Shown in pieces: positions 25,349-33,457 of a DNA stretch of 64,000 nucleotides. The translations under genes and the position numbers were made by a program. The notes beneath the pieces were generated by a model. That model saw only the letters and a program-made list of their open reading frames with translations. It had not been told where the DNA came from and searched no databases. This DNA comes from DASRAP01 sp964503275 (lineage in GTDB: Bacteria; Gemmatimonadota; Gemmatimonadetes; Gemmatimonadales; Gemmatimonadaceae). The stretch spans positions 174,113 through 238,112 of the forward strand of contig CAZCZO010000001.1 in NCBI GenBank assembly GCA_964503275.1, given 5' to 3'. Each line of letters begins with the position of its first letter. Positions within the stretch are counted from its first letter, which is position 1.

Positions 25349-25798
25349 GTGACCACGCCGAACGCCCTGCGCGACCACACCCTCGACCTGCTACAGGAGA
25401 CGCGCATCCGCGCCTCGCTCATCGACACCTTCGACGCGCTGCTCGAAGAGCTCGGCCCGGAGAACCGCGGCTACGAGGAAGCCCCGATGCCGATGGTGCT
25501 CGAGCCCTGGCCCGGTGGCCGCTGGTTCCGGGACCTCGGCGAGGGCAACGGCCACTGGTGGGGCACGGTGCAGGCGATCCGCCGCCCCACGCTGCTGGAG
25601 ATCTGTGGCCCGATGATGATGTCCTTCGCGGTCGCGTCGAACCTGCAGTACCGCCTGCGCGCGGAGGGCCGGGAGACGGTGCTGACCTTCCGGCACAACG
25701 CAGTCGGCCTCTTCCCCGGCGGCTTCCGCGACGGGCTCACCGAGGGATGGGGTGCGCTCATCCGACGCCTGCAGGCCCGCTTCACCACCACCCACTGA
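25349..25798 (+). CDS. SRPBCC/AHSA1-domain protein
   Basis: The 149-residue protein has the helix-grip ligand-binding fold: RIRASLIDTFDALLEEL, a LEPWPGGRWFRDLGEGNGHW turn, and the C-terminal helix with GLTEGWGALIRRLQARF. Such proteins bind small hydrophobic ligands or help chaperones; many are paired with ArsR regulators as here. An AAGGAG site lies 8 nt before the GTG start. The role is unknown. Confidence 0.85.
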   Translation: MTTPNALRDHTLDLLQETRIRASLIDTFDALLEELGPENRGYEEAPMPMVLEPWPGGRWFRDLGEGNGHWWGTVQAIRRPTLLEICGPMMMSFAVASNLQYRLRAEGRETVLTFRHNAVGLFPGGFRDGLTEGWGALIRRLQARFTTTH

Positions 25799-25847
25799 CC
25801 GCACAGCGGTCGCCACCTCCACTCGCTCCGGCCCACAGGGCACACGC

Positions 25848-26345
25848 ATGTCACTCGCCGCTACACTCATCCAAGAGCTCCAGATCGAAGCCGCCACCAC
25901 GCGCCGTGTCCTCGAGCGCGTCCCCGATGCGCAGCTGTCGTGGGCGCCCGCCCCAAAGTCGCGCAGTCTCGGACATCTGGCCATGCACATCGCAAGCAAC
26001 GCCGACGGCGTCACCGCGATGGTCATCCCCAACCCGACCGAGTTCCCCGGCGTCTCCGACACGATGCCGACCTCGACGGCCGAGGTCCTCGAGACCCTCG
26101 ATGCGAGCATCGCGGCGGCGGTCGCGCGACTCTCGGCGATGTCCGACCCGGATCTCGCTGAGGTCTGGCGGGTGCACGCCGGCGGGCGGGAACTGATGGC
26201 GATGCCACGCATCGCCTTCTTGCGGACCGTCCTGCTCAATCACTGGTACCACCATCGCGGACAGCTGTCGGTGTACCTCCGGCTGCTCGGCGTCCCGCTG
26301 CCGGCGATCTACGGGCCGAGCGCTGACGAGAATCCGTTCATGTAG
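25848..26345 (+). CDS. DinB-family protein
   Basis: The 165-residue four-helix protein has the metal-site histidines in LGHLAMHIASN and HWYHHRGQLSVYLRLLG. The ATG at 25848 is chosen because the first helix (AATLIQELQIEAATTRRVL) starts there. It ends the ArsR-SRPBCC-DinB cluster. It shares only the fold with the DinB protein at 11589. Confidence 0.83.
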   Translation: MSLAATLIQELQIEAATTRRVLERVPDAQLSWAPAPKSRSLGHLAMHIASNADGVTAMVIPNPTEFPGVSDTMPTSTAEVLETLDASIAAAVARLSAMSDPDLAEVWRVHAGGRELMAMPRIAFLRTVLLNHWYHHRGQLSVYLRLLGVPLPAIYGPSADENPFM

Positions 26346-26422
26346 CCGACGTCCGCGCTCGCGGGCTCCCTTGCCGGCCTTCGGTACGCCACCCAGCTTA
26401 GGGGGCGCTTGCCGGAGGCCGC

Positions 26423-27436
26423 ATGTACGTCGGGACGCGATATCGGTTGCTGCAGCTCATCGCCTGGACACGCGGCGAGACGCTCTTCCTCACGGGCATC
26501 GCCATCGTGCCCGCGCTGCTCATCAACCGGCTGGGGTGGACCTGGCTGACGGTGCCGTGGGTGCCCGTGGCCATGCTCGGCACGGCGTCCGCCTTCACGG
26601 TGGGCTTTCGCAACAACGCGACGTACGGGCGCATGTGGGAGGCGCGCCAGATCTGGGGCGGCATCGTGAACGCGACGCGGGCGTGGGGCATCGGCGTGCG
26701 TGACCTGATCCTGCCCGCGCCGCATCGCGATGCCGCGGAGACCTTGGCATTGCACCGGCGCTTGTTGCACAGCCACATCGCCTGGCTCACGGCCCTGCGC
26801 TATCAGCTGCGCGAAGCACGGCCGTGGGAGACCGCGAATCGCCGCGACAACGCGGCATTCCGCGCCCGATTCTTCACGGTCCCCGAACACGACGGGCAGT
26901 TGGATGCGCGGCTGCTCGCCCTGCTCGGTGCGGAAGAGGCGACGGCGCTCGCGGGACGTCCGAACCGTGCGGCGGCGCTGCTTGCCACGCAATCAGCGGC
27001 CCTCGCCGCCCTCGCCGCCGACGGCACCCTGGAGCCGAATCGCCACGTGGCGCTCTATGCGCGACTGGCCGAGCTGCTCGACCTGCAGGGGCGCTGCGAG
27101 CGCATCAAGAACTTTCCGTATCCGCGGCAGTTCGCGACGCTGAACTATTGGTTCATCCGCCTCTTCGTGGTGCTGGTGCCGTTCGGGATGGTGCAGGAGT
27201 TCCGCCGAGTGGATGGGACCTGGGTGTGGATGAGCATCCCGCTGAGCGTGCTGGTGACCTGGATGTTCCTGGCGTTGGAGAAGGTGGGCGAGAGCACGGA
27301 GAACCCGTTCGAGGGGGCGTCGAACGACGTGCCCGTATCGCAGCTGAGCCGCATGCTGGAGATCGAGCTGCGGGCGCTGACGGGCGAGCGGGAGTTGCCG
27401 GCGCCGTTGGGTGCGCAGAACGACATCATCGTGTGA
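26423..27436 (+). CDS. bestrophin-family (UPF0187) membrane protein
   Basis: The 337-residue protein matches bacterial bestrophins: an N-terminal helix pair, the conserved FTVGFRNNATYGRMWEARQ motif at about 58-76, an acidic cytoplasmic middle region, and ELRALTGERELPAPLG near the end. Bestrophins form pentameric ion channels in the inner membrane; bacterial forms pass cations or anions. It stands alone, and no promoter is obvious. Confidence 0.85.
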   Translation: MYVGTRYRLLQLIAWTRGETLFLTGIAIVPALLINRLGWTWLTVPWVPVAMLGTASAFTVGFRNNATYGRMWEARQIWGGIVNATRAWGIGVRDLILPAPHRDAAETLALHRRLLHSHIAWLTALRYQLREARPWETANRRDNAAFRARFFTVPEHDGQLDARLLALLGAEEATALAGRPNRAAALLATQSAALAALAADGTLEPNRHVALYARLAELLDLQGRCERIKNFPYPRQFATLNYWFIRLFVVLVPFGMVQEFRRVDGTWVWMSIPLSVLVTWMFLALEKVGESTENPFEGASNDVPVSQLSRMLEIELRALTGERELPAPLGAQNDIIV

Positions 27437-27594
27437 GGGTCCTGCGGCTGGGAACTTCGCGGTCGGCTCGCGACTACGTGGTGTGACGCCGGAGTCCAGC
27501 GGTCTCCGACCCGCCGACCCCGCACCGAGGTGATGGACGCGACGAAGATGGCGCCTGACACGACTCGACCGACCACGGCCGCGTCCCGCTCGCC

Positions 27595-28215
27595 GTGGCC
27601 GTAGCGGGTGCCGGCTGCACGGACGTGCCGCGTGACGCGGTCTTTGAGGCCGCGGCCTTGGCCTGCCTTCCAGAGCTCCTGCGTTTCGCGCGCGCCCTGA
27701 CGCACGATGACGACGCGGCCGCCGACCTCGTGCAGGAGACCTACGTGCGGGCGTACCACGGCTATGCGACGTTCCTGCCGGGCGCAGATATGCGGCGTTG
27801 GCTCTTCACCATTTGCCATCACGCGTGGGTCCGGCTCGTACACCGCGAGCGGCGGGTCATTCTGACGCCCGAGGGTGAGTCCGCCGAGCTGGAGACCCTG
27901 GCCGCGGTGCATGACCATGCGGACTCCCGCCGCAGTGGCGGGGAGATCTCCCTCGACACGCTGGACCTGGGACCGGCCATCGACCGTGCGCTGGCGACGC
28001 TGACCCCCGATGCGCGCAGCGTGGTGTTGCTCGTGGATGTCGAGGGCTTGTCGTACGAGCACGCCGCCGAAGTGCTCGAGGTCCCCGTTGGCACGGTACG
28101 CTCGCGGTTGTTCCGCGCGCGTCGGTTGTTGCAGGCGCAGTTGCTCAGCTTTGCCCGCGACGCCGGCCTCGTCGGCGACCGCCCTCTTCCCACGAACGAC
28201 CCCCGCACGCCATGA
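27595..28215 (+). CDS. ECF-type RNA polymerase sigma factor
   Basis: The 206-residue protein has sigma region 2 (LLRFARALTHDDDAAADLVQ, LFTICHHAWVRLVHRERR) and region 4 (SVVLLVDVEGLSYEHAAEVL, GTVRSRLFRARRLL). The ATG of the next gene overlaps its stop (ATGA), and that gene encodes a zinc-binding anti-sigma factor. The pair faces the bufferin operon, and in Caulobacter related operons are under an ECF sigma, so this sigma may control it. The GTG start at 27595 is the first in frame; a later GTG at CCGTGCCGCG-like sequence is also possible. Confidence 0.87.
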   Translation: MAVAGAGCTDVPRDAVFEAAALACLPELLRFARALTHDDDAAADLVQETYVRAYHGYATFLPGADMRRWLFTICHHAWVRLVHRERRVILTPEGESAELETLAAVHDHADSRRSGGEISLDTLDLGPAIDRALATLTPDARSVVLLVDVEGLSYEHAAEVLEVPVGTVRSRLFRARRLLQAQLLSFARDAGLVGDRPLPTNDPRTP

Positions 28216-28478
28216 CCACCCCATCCCACCCCGCTGCCGCTGAGTGCCAGGAGGCCGTCCGCCGCCTGTGGGACTACCTCGACGCCGAAGTGGATCCTGC
28301 GCAGCACGCCGGGATCACGGCGCACCTGCAACGCTGCGCCGACTGTGCGGCACACTTCGCGTTCGCACGGCAGATGCTGGCGGTCGTCCGTCATCGGTGG
28401 CCGCAGGTCGCGGTGCCGCAGGACCTCACGGCGCGCATCCGGGCGCGGCTAGCGGAGGAAGGGCCGCGGGTCGCCTGA
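28212..28478 (+). CDS. zinc-finger (zf-HC2) anti-sigma factor
   Basis: The 88-residue protein has the HxxxCxxC zinc motif in HLQRCADC and no membrane helix, so it is a soluble anti-sigma factor. The N-terminal zinc domain should hold the sigma factor from the gene before it. The ATGA overlap keeps the two in balance. Its last 30 bp overlap, in antisense, the end of the DoxX gene. Confidence 0.82.
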   Translation: MTTPSHPAAAECQEAVRRLWDYLDAEVDPAQHAGITAHLQRCADCAAHFAFARQMLAVVRHRWPQVAVPQDLTARIRARLAEEGPRVA

Positions 28479-28934
28479 GCTGGCGGGGGCGACGTCGGTC
28501 GCGCCCCAGCGCCGGATGATGAGGGCGTCGAGCGAGAGCCGACCGGGACCGCGCAGCAGGAGGAAGATGAGGATGCTCGCCCACAGCAGATGATCGGTCC
28601 ACGCCAGCGGGTACACGAAGAGCTGGATCACGGCGATGGCGCCAAGTAGCGGCAGCGTGGCGAGCCGCGTACCCAGACCGAGTACGAGGAGGACAGGCAT
28701 CCCGAGCTCCTGCAGCATCGCCACGCGGGCCCCCAGCGCTGGATCGAGCAAGGGCACGCGATACTCCTCCTCGAAGAGCTTCACCGCGAACTCGAACGAC
28801 TGCCACTTGAGCAGGCCGGCCTTGAAGAACACGGACGCCACGGCGACGCGCATCGCGAACTGCACGACGTCCACCGGCAGGGCGTTGAGCCGCCGAAGGA
28901 CGACGGCGGCGGTGTGGGATGTGGCATGCGTCAT
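28449..28934 (-). CDS. DoxX-family membrane protein of the bufferin operon
   Basis: The 161-residue protein has four membrane helices (FAMRVAVASVFFKAGLLKW, MLQELGMPVLLVLGLGTRL, LLGAIAVIQLFVYPLAW and LLWASILIFLLLRGPG) of the DoxX family. The ATG at 28934 overlaps the stop of the DUF2063 gene (ATGA), so it is the last gene of the operon. DoxX-like genes are standard members of bufferin (gig/hvf) operons; the exact role is unknown. Confidence 0.83.
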   Translation of the reverse strand: MTHATSHTAAVVLRRLNALPVDVVQFAMRVAVASVFFKAGLLKWQSFEFAVKLFEEEYRVPLLDPALGARVAMLQELGMPVLLVLGLGTRLATLPLLGAIAVIQLFVYPLAWTDHLLWASILIFLLLRGPGRLSLDALIIRRWGATDVAPASSGDPRPFLR

Positions 28935-29734
28935 GTGATGCGAGACCTCTGAGCGACGTGGGGAGGACGGACGGCGCCGACCCATCCGCGCTGGAAGGTG
29001 TGAACGAGCGCATCGGCCGCGGCGTCCGGACCGGCGTTCGCTGTGGCGGCTGAGAGGGCTGCCCGGAGGTCGTCGCTGTGGAGGAGCGAGACGATCAGCG
29101 CCGCCAGCGGTCCCGTCAGCCGCTCGATGGTGAACTTGCCGCGCCCGCCCGCGATGAGGAGCTGGCCTGGCGCGTGCGGCACTGCGTCTGCGGGCGCGGC
29201 GTCACCGCGAAGGAATGCGCCCAGCACATCCTCCACCGGCCATGCCACCGGCAGCACCACGAGCGATGGCGTCAGCGTGACCCGAAGCTCCTCAGGCGGC
29301 AGGGCGTGCTCTGCCGCCACATGGCGCAGTGCCACGAGCGGCAGCGCCGGCGGGTCAGCGGCGACCGCGGCGCGTCCGACCTGCCATTCGAGCCGCGCGA
29401 GGTCGCCGAGCCACGGCCAGTGCCGGGCGTGTTCACCGCCGACGTGGTCTGCGAAGCGGTCGCCGTACTCGGCGATGCACGGTCGCGAGGGCGGACAGTC
29501 CTGCACGAAGGCCACGGCGGCGGCGATGATGCGCTCGTCTCCGAGCACCCATGCCGTCGCGGGAAAGCGACCGCGCGCGGCGCCGACAAGACTGGTGACG
29601 TAGTTGCGGCGGTGCAGCAACACGCGCTTCGCCGGCGTGGCGCCGCCGCAGAGCCCGTTCGCCAGCGCGGCGGGCAGTGGATCCCCACGCACGACGAGGT
29701 CACGGACGCGCTGCTGGAGCTCAGTGAGCTGCAT
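28931..29734 (-). CDS. BufC/HvfC-like DUF2063 partner protein
   Basis: The 267-residue protein has the DUF2063 N-terminal domain (LTELQQRVRDLVVRG, then LLHRRNYVTSLVGAARGRFPATAWVLG). A C-terminal domain contains ALPLVALRHVAAEHALPPEE. In related systems this protein pairs with the MNIO enzyme and brings the precursor peptide to it. Its start overlaps the end of the MNIO gene by 14 bp, so the two are made together. Confidence 0.87.
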   Translation of the reverse strand: MQLTELQQRVRDLVVRGDPLPAALANGLCGGATPAKRVLLHRRNYVTSLVGAARGRFPATAWVLGDERIIAAAVAFVQDCPPSRPCIAEYGDRFADHVGGEHARHWPWLGDLARLEWQVGRAAVAADPPALPLVALRHVAAEHALPPEELRVTLTPSLVVLPVAWPVEDVLGAFLRGDAAPADAVPHAPGQLLIAGGRGKFTIERLTGPLAALIVSLLHSDDLRAALSAATANAGPDAAADALVHTFQRGWVGAVRPPHVAQRSRIT

Positions 29735-30608
29735 GCGCGTGTGCGCCGTGGGGTCGCAGGACCTCGGAGGCGCGGGCGGCCTCCTCTTGCAGCACGGCGA
29801 GCGCTGGCACGTCGGTGTCCCACTCGATGAGCGTCGGCCGAGGGCCCAGATGCTGCAGCGCCATCGCGTACAGCGCCCAGCTCTCCTCCGCGATGCCCCG
29901 ATCGTGCGTATCGATGAGGACCTCGGCGCCCTCCGGCGACCCCTCGGGCTCGCGGTCGAAGCCGCCGAGATGCAGTTCCGCCACGTGGGTCGGCCCCAGT
30001 TCCCGCAGGTACTGCAGCGGGTCGTAGCCGAGATTCGTGGCGCTCACCACGATGTTACTGACGTCGCAGAGCAGCTGACATCCGCTGCGCTCTGCCAGTC
30101 GACCGAGGAATTCGGTCTCGCGCATCGTCGAGCCCGTGAAGCCGACATAGCTCGCCGGATTCTCGAGGACGAACCGGCGTCCGAGCACCTGCTGGACCTC
30201 GTCGACGTGCGTGGCGACGAGCGCCAGCGACTCCTCGGTGTAGGGGAGGGGCAGCAGATCGTTGAGGTACTCGCCCGGGTGCGTGGACCACGCGAGGTGG
30301 CCCGACACGAGGAAGGGATCGAGGGCGTTGACGAGCGTGGTGACGCGCGCGAGATGCGCGCGATCGACACCGTGCGCACTGCCGACCGAGACACCGACCG
30401 TGTGCACCGAGATGGGGTAGTGCGTCGCGATGGCCGCGAGGACCTCGCGTGCGTGTGGATTGGCGAGGACGTTCTCGGGGTGCACCTCGAACCAGGCGAC
30501 GGCTGGTCGCGTGGCCGCCACCTCGAGCAGATGCGGCAGGCGCAGGCCGATACCGACGTCCCATGGCGTCGGCGTGGCGCGGGTGCCGCCCGTCGTGGTG
30601 GCGGTCAC
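29721..30608 (-). CDS. MNIO-family enzyme (DUF692, BufB-like)
   Basis: Multinuclear non-haem iron oxidases modify cysteines in ribosomally made peptides; in bufferin systems they form thiooxazoles. This 295-residue protein has the DUF692 TIM barrel with WFEVHPENV, ISVHTVGVSVGS, HLAWS, LENPASYVGF, LLCDVSNIVVSATN, ELHLGGF and LIEWDTDVP, carrying the His/Glu/Asp iron ligands. The GTG at 30608 is chosen because it has GAGG 8 nt upstream and lies 10 bp after the stop of the precursor gene; the frame stays open further up but only as a shadow of that gene. Confidence 0.9.
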   Translation of the reverse strand: MTATTTGGTRATPTPWDVGIGLRLPHLLEVAATRPAVAWFEVHPENVLANPHAREVLAAIATHYPISVHTVGVSVGSAHGVDRAHLARVTTLVNALDPFLVSGHLAWSTHPGEYLNDLLPLPYTEESLALVATHVDEVQQVLGRRFVLENPASYVGFTGSTMRETEFLGRLAERSGCQLLCDVSNIVVSATNLGYDPLQYLRELGPTHVAELHLGGFDREPEGSPEGAEVLIDTHDRGIAEESWALYAMALQHLGPRPTLIEWDTDVPALAVLQEEAARASEVLRPHGAHAHAAH

Positions 30609-30618
30609 GCGGGCGACC

Positions 30619-30906
30619 TCAGGTCGCGCTCTTGGAGCCGCCGACGATGCGCTCGCAGTAGCCCTCGGGGACGAAGATCCAGGCCTTGGGGTCGCCGCTG
30701 GTCTTGGAGTGACCGGCGCAGGAGTTGTTGCCGGTGGCCGCACAGTCGTTCTTGCCGGCCTTGGCGATGCCATAGCACTTCTCGGACTTGAAGGTCGGTG
30801 CCTTGGCGGGCCCACCCTGCTGGGTCGATGCGATAGCCGGAATGGCGAGGGCGGCGGCGACGACGGACGCGAGCGTGAGACTCTTGACGAGTGGCGTGGA
30901 CTGCAT
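30619..30906 (-). CDS. bufferin-type precursor peptide (DUF2282, BufA1-like)
   Basis: The 95-residue precursor has a signal peptide (KSLTLASVVAAALAIPAIAS) and the DUF2282 core with cysteines at 44, 55, 63 and 84 (EKCYGIAKAGKNDC, NNSCAG, EGYCERIVGG). In described bufferins the middle cysteines are modified by the MNIO enzyme, and the peptides protect against copper; that role is inferred here from family and operon. A strong GGAGGG site lies 5 nt before the ATG. It leads the operon, followed by the DUF692, DUF2063 and DoxX genes. Confidence 0.92.
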   Translation of the reverse strand: MQSTPLVKSLTLASVVAAALAIPAIASTQQGGPAKAPTFKSEKCYGIAKAGKNDCAATGNNSCAGHSKTSGDPKAWIFVPEGYCERIVGGSKSAT

Positions 30907-30930
30907 GTTCCCTCCAAATGGGATGTGGTC

Positions 30931-30946
30931 TCCGGCGGACGCCGGA
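30931..30946. promoter_or_regulatory. inverted repeat upstream of the bufferin gene
   Basis: TCCGGCG and CGCCGGA around GA form a 16-bp perfect inverted repeat about 25 bp before the bufferin ATG. It could be an operator or a hairpin in the 5' leader. Confidence 0.3.
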
Positions 30947-31066
30947 ATGGCGGCGGCACGGGACCGATCACTGCACCGGGACGTAGCCGCCGGGTCGCTC
31001 CCGAGTTCCGTGCTGGTGGTCCGTGCCCGGATGGGCTACCATTGCGTGGCCCCTTCCCCGCTCACT

Positions 31067-31495
31067 ATGGCCGACGCCAAGACCAAGCCCACCGCAGCCA
31101 GCATCGACGACTACCTCGACGCACGCGCGAAAGCCGAGCAGCGCCCTGACGCCAAGAAGCTGATGGCCCTGTTGCGCCGCGTCACCGGCGCGAAGCCGGT
31201 GATGTGGGGGCCGAGCATCGTGGGCTACGGCCTCTACCGGTACAAGCTCGCGAGCGGCAAGTTCGGCGAGTCCTGCGTGACCGGCTTCGCGATCCGCGGC
31301 CGGGACTTCGTGGTGTACCTCATGGCCGACGACGCAGCGCAGCGCGCGCTGCTGAAGCGGCTGGGGCCGCACAAGATGGGCAAGTCCTGCCTGTATTTCC
31401 GGCGGCTCGCGGACATCGATCTCGAGGTGCTGGAGCAGTTGGTCGCGGGCTCGATCGCCGGCGTGTATCGGCGGCATCCACAGGGGGAGGCGTAG
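31067..31495 (+). CDS. DUF1801 (YdhG-like) protein
   Basis: The 142-residue protein has the DUF1801 pattern: SIDDYLDARAKAEQRPDAKK, MWGPSIVGYGLYRYKLASGK and MGKSCLYFRRLADIDLEVLE. The fold is shared with iron-chaperone-like YdhG proteins, but the function is not known. Its TAG stop overlaps a GTG that starts a remnant of a DUF2200 gene (TAGTG), so the two once formed an operon. Confidence 0.85.
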   Translation: MADAKTKPTAASIDDYLDARAKAEQRPDAKKLMALLRRVTGAKPVMWGPSIVGYGLYRYKLASGKFGESCVTGFAIRGRDFVVYLMADDAAQRALLKRLGPHKMGKSCLYFRRLADIDLEVLEQLVAGSIAGVYRRHPQGEA

Positions 31496-31623
31496 TGCCG
31501 GGGCATCGCATCTACGCGATGCCGTTCGCTCGGGTGTACCCTGCGCTGGTACAGAAGGTGGAGCGCAAGGGCCGCCGGAAGGACATGGAGGAGGTCCTGC
31601 GCACGCCACTGGGCGGCCGGTGA
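31495..31623 (+). pseudogene. DUF2200 remnant with internal deletion
   Basis: The 42-codon frame reads GHRIYAMPFARVYPALVQKV, the usual start of DUF2200 proteins, and then passes directly into ERKGRRKDMEEVLRTP, which resembles their C-terminal end. DUF2200 proteins are normally about 115 residues, so the middle 70 or so are missing in frame. It starts at a GTG overlapping the DUF1801 stop. It is either a decayed gene or a mini-protein kept for another reason. Confidence 0.6.
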
Positions 31624-31686
31624 GCCCCGTGGGCCGTCGCATCCCCGACCGCAGCGACCGCGGCTGAGCGGATCGCGATCGGATCC

Positions 31687-32358
31687 ATGTCACGTCTGCC
31701 GGTCCTCCATCATCCCGCTGCGCGCGCGGCACTGTTGGTGTTGCTCGTGGGTGGTCTCGTGCTCCTGGGTCTGTCGCCGGCGGTGCACGGTGCCGTGATC
31801 GACCTGCTCGAGGCCTCGCGAGGGGTGATCGCGGCGCACCCGGTGGCCGGACCGCTGGCCTTCGTGCTGCTGGCGGCCGTCTCGGCGCTGCTGACCTTCG
31901 TCTCGTCCGCCGTCCTGCTGCCGGTGGCGGTGTACACCTGGGGCCCGAGCGTGACGATCCTCCTGCTCTGGGTCGGATGGCTGCTCGGCGGCGTGATCGC
32001 GCATTCGCTCGCGTGGTACTTCGGTCGTCCGCTCCTCAACTGGCTTGCCCCGGAGGAATCGGTGGCCCGCTACGAGCGCATGCTCCGCGCCCATACCGGT
32101 TTCACTGAGATCCTGCTCTTCCAGCTCGCGTTACCGTCGGAGCTGGTCGGCTACGCGCTGGGCCTGATGCGCTGCCCGCTCGGGCGCTACGTCGCCGCGC
32201 TCGCGGTCGCCGAACTGCCGTATGCCGTGGGCACGGTACTCATCAGCCAAGGGTTCGTGCAGCGCGACTTCCGTACGCTGGTGGGGGTCAGCGCCGTCGG
32301 ATTGCTGGCCATGCTCGTCCTTGCCCGGGTGGTGCAACGGCGTGTCGCGCGGCGGTGA
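31687..32358 (+). CDS. VTT-domain (TVP38/TMEM64, DedA-like) membrane protein
   Basis: The 223-residue inner-membrane protein has about five helices and the VTT core: FVSSAVLLPVAVYTWGPSVT, WLLGGVIAHSLAWYFGR and LFQLALPSELVGYALGLMR. Relatives move lipids between leaflets or maintain membrane charge. The ATG is the first in frame, after a short gap. No partner gene is adjacent. Confidence 0.82.
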   Translation: MSRLPVLHHPAARAALLVLLVGGLVLLGLSPAVHGAVIDLLEASRGVIAAHPVAGPLAFVLLAAVSALLTFVSSAVLLPVAVYTWGPSVTILLLWVGWLLGGVIAHSLAWYFGRPLLNWLAPEESVARYERMLRAHTGFTEILLFQLALPSELVGYALGLMRCPLGRYVAALAVAELPYAVGTVLISQGFVQRDFRTLVGVSAVGLLAMLVLARVVQRRVARR

Positions 32359-32387
32359 CCGGACTGGAGTAAATACACACTTAGATG

Positions 32388-32393
32388 TAGATT
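32388..32393 (+). promoter_or_regulatory. -10 element of the second nucleotidyltransferase pair, leaderless type
   Basis: TAGATT ends 5 nt before the ATG at 32399, within an AT-rich patch that also carries a near-repeat (TTAGATG then TAGATTG). This patch stands out from the high-GC surroundings and may also be the binding site of the encoded protein. Confidence 0.45.
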
Positions 32394-32398
32394 GAATT

Positions 32399-32908
32399 AT
32401 GTCCCTCGGAGAGCTCAGCTACGTCGCGGGCGTGTCGCCGAAGTGGGTGCTGAACGGACGCAACGTCTGGGGGGCGGCGGACCGCTATGAGCTGGCATTG
32501 GCTCAGCGACTCGCGGTCACCCACGCCCTGCAATCACAGCTCGGTATCCCACTGGCGCGCGCGTATCGATTGGCGGTCGATGCGCTCGCGCTCGAGCGAG
32601 GCGCGCCGCTGAGTCCACTCGCGGCCGACCCTGATGCAACCGTGGCGCTGCAGATCGACCTTGCACGCATCCTCGCTGCGGTCGCGGCACGTCGATCCGC
32701 GTGGAGCCAGGGCTACGGGGCCAAGTCGGCCGGCCGCCCGGTGCAGCGCCGGCGTCGGCGCAAGGCCGACGCCCTCGATCGCGCCGCGGACTGGGGGGTG
32801 GATCTCACGCTCCTGCAGGCCAACGCCATGCGCAGTCCTGCCGCGCGGCTCCGACAACTCGACCGCATGCGTGACTTCACACAACGGGCGCGCGCCCGCA
32901 CCAGTTAG
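32399..32908 (+). CDS. putative DNA-binding partner of a nucleotidyltransferase
   Basis: The 169-residue protein begins with LGELSYVAGVSPKWVLNG, which resembles a MerR-like helix-turn-helix, followed by helices (LALAQRLAVTHALQSQLG, ARAYRLAVDALA) and a very basic region (VQRRRRRKADALDR). I recognise no named family. It is followed after 3 bp by a nucleotidyltransferase gene, and the two parallel the RHH/nucleotidyltransferase pair at 6884-7695. The basic region suggests nucleic-acid contact. The mRNA is probably leaderless. Confidence 0.6.
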   Translation: MSLGELSYVAGVSPKWVLNGRNVWGAADRYELALAQRLAVTHALQSQLGIPLARAYRLAVDALALERGAPLSPLAADPDATVALQIDLARILAAVAARRSAWSQGYGAKSAGRPVQRRRRRKADALDRAADWGVDLTLLQANAMRSPAARLRQLDRMRDFTQRARARTS

Positions 32909-32911
32909 GTC

Positions 32912-33385
32912 GTGTTCGAGGAGATCCTCGCTGAGCTGGACGGCCGCGGCATTCGGGCCGTCGTCGTGGGCGGTGTCGCGGCCACGCTGCACGGCTCTGC
33001 GCGGTTCACGAACGACCTGGACCTCTGCTACGACACGGCGCCAGAGAACATCGATCGGTTGGTGTCATTGCTCGTCGACTGGCACGCCTACCTGCGAGGC
33101 GTGCCTCCAGGCCTCCCCTTCTTCATGGATGCCCGCACCTTTCGTGCGACGCCCCTGCTGACCCTGACCACGGACAAGGGCGACCTCGACCTCCTCGACC
33201 AGGTGCCCGGCGTCGGTGGCTATGCCGAGGCACTCGCCGTGTCTGAACCGTTCGATATCGGCACGACCAGCTTCCGCGCCCTGAGTCTCGACGCGCTCAT
33301 CACCGCAAAGCGCACGACACACCGCAAGAAGGATCTCGAGCACCTCATCGAGCTCGAGGCGATCCGCGCCCTGCGCCCGCGCTGA
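32912..33385 (+). CDS. MNT-type nucleotidyltransferase
   Basis: The 157-residue protein has the nucleotidyltransferase core: VVVGGVAATLHGSARFTNDL with the metal pair DLD at 35-37, a later DKGDLDLLDQV strand giving the third acidic residue, and ALITAKRTTHRKKDLEHLIE. It starts with GTG 3 bp after the partner gene. Enzymes of this type act as toxins, antitoxins or protein-modifying enzymes in two-gene modules; which of these applies here is unknown. A hairpin terminator follows. Confidence 0.75.
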   Translation: MFEEILAELDGRGIRAVVVGGVAATLHGSARFTNDLDLCYDTAPENIDRLVSLLVDWHAYLRGVPPGLPFFMDARTFRATPLLTLTTDKGDLDLLDQVPGVGGYAEALAVSEPFDIGTTSFRALSLDALITAKRTTHRKKDLEHLIELEAIRALRPR

Positions 33386-33404
33386 GCGCACCTGATGAAA
33401 CGCG

Positions 33405-33438
33405 ACAGCGCCCGTCCGGTCTCCCGGGCGGGCGCTGT
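33405..33438. terminator. bidirectional hairpin terminator
   Basis: ACAGCGCCCG (33405-33414) and CGGGCGCTGT (33429-33438) form a 10-bp stem between the convergent nucleotidyltransferase and amidohydrolase genes. On the minus strand it is followed by GCGTTTCAT, a weak T-tract. Confidence 0.65.
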
Positions 33439-33457
33439 GCACCACCACGCGCGCGGC

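Noticed and set aside
28449..28478. Antisense overlaps of convergent gene ends (also 45311-45336) as possible regulatory RNAs
   Set aside because: Overlaps of 26-30 bp at convergent ends are common in compact genomes; nothing else supports an RNA here.
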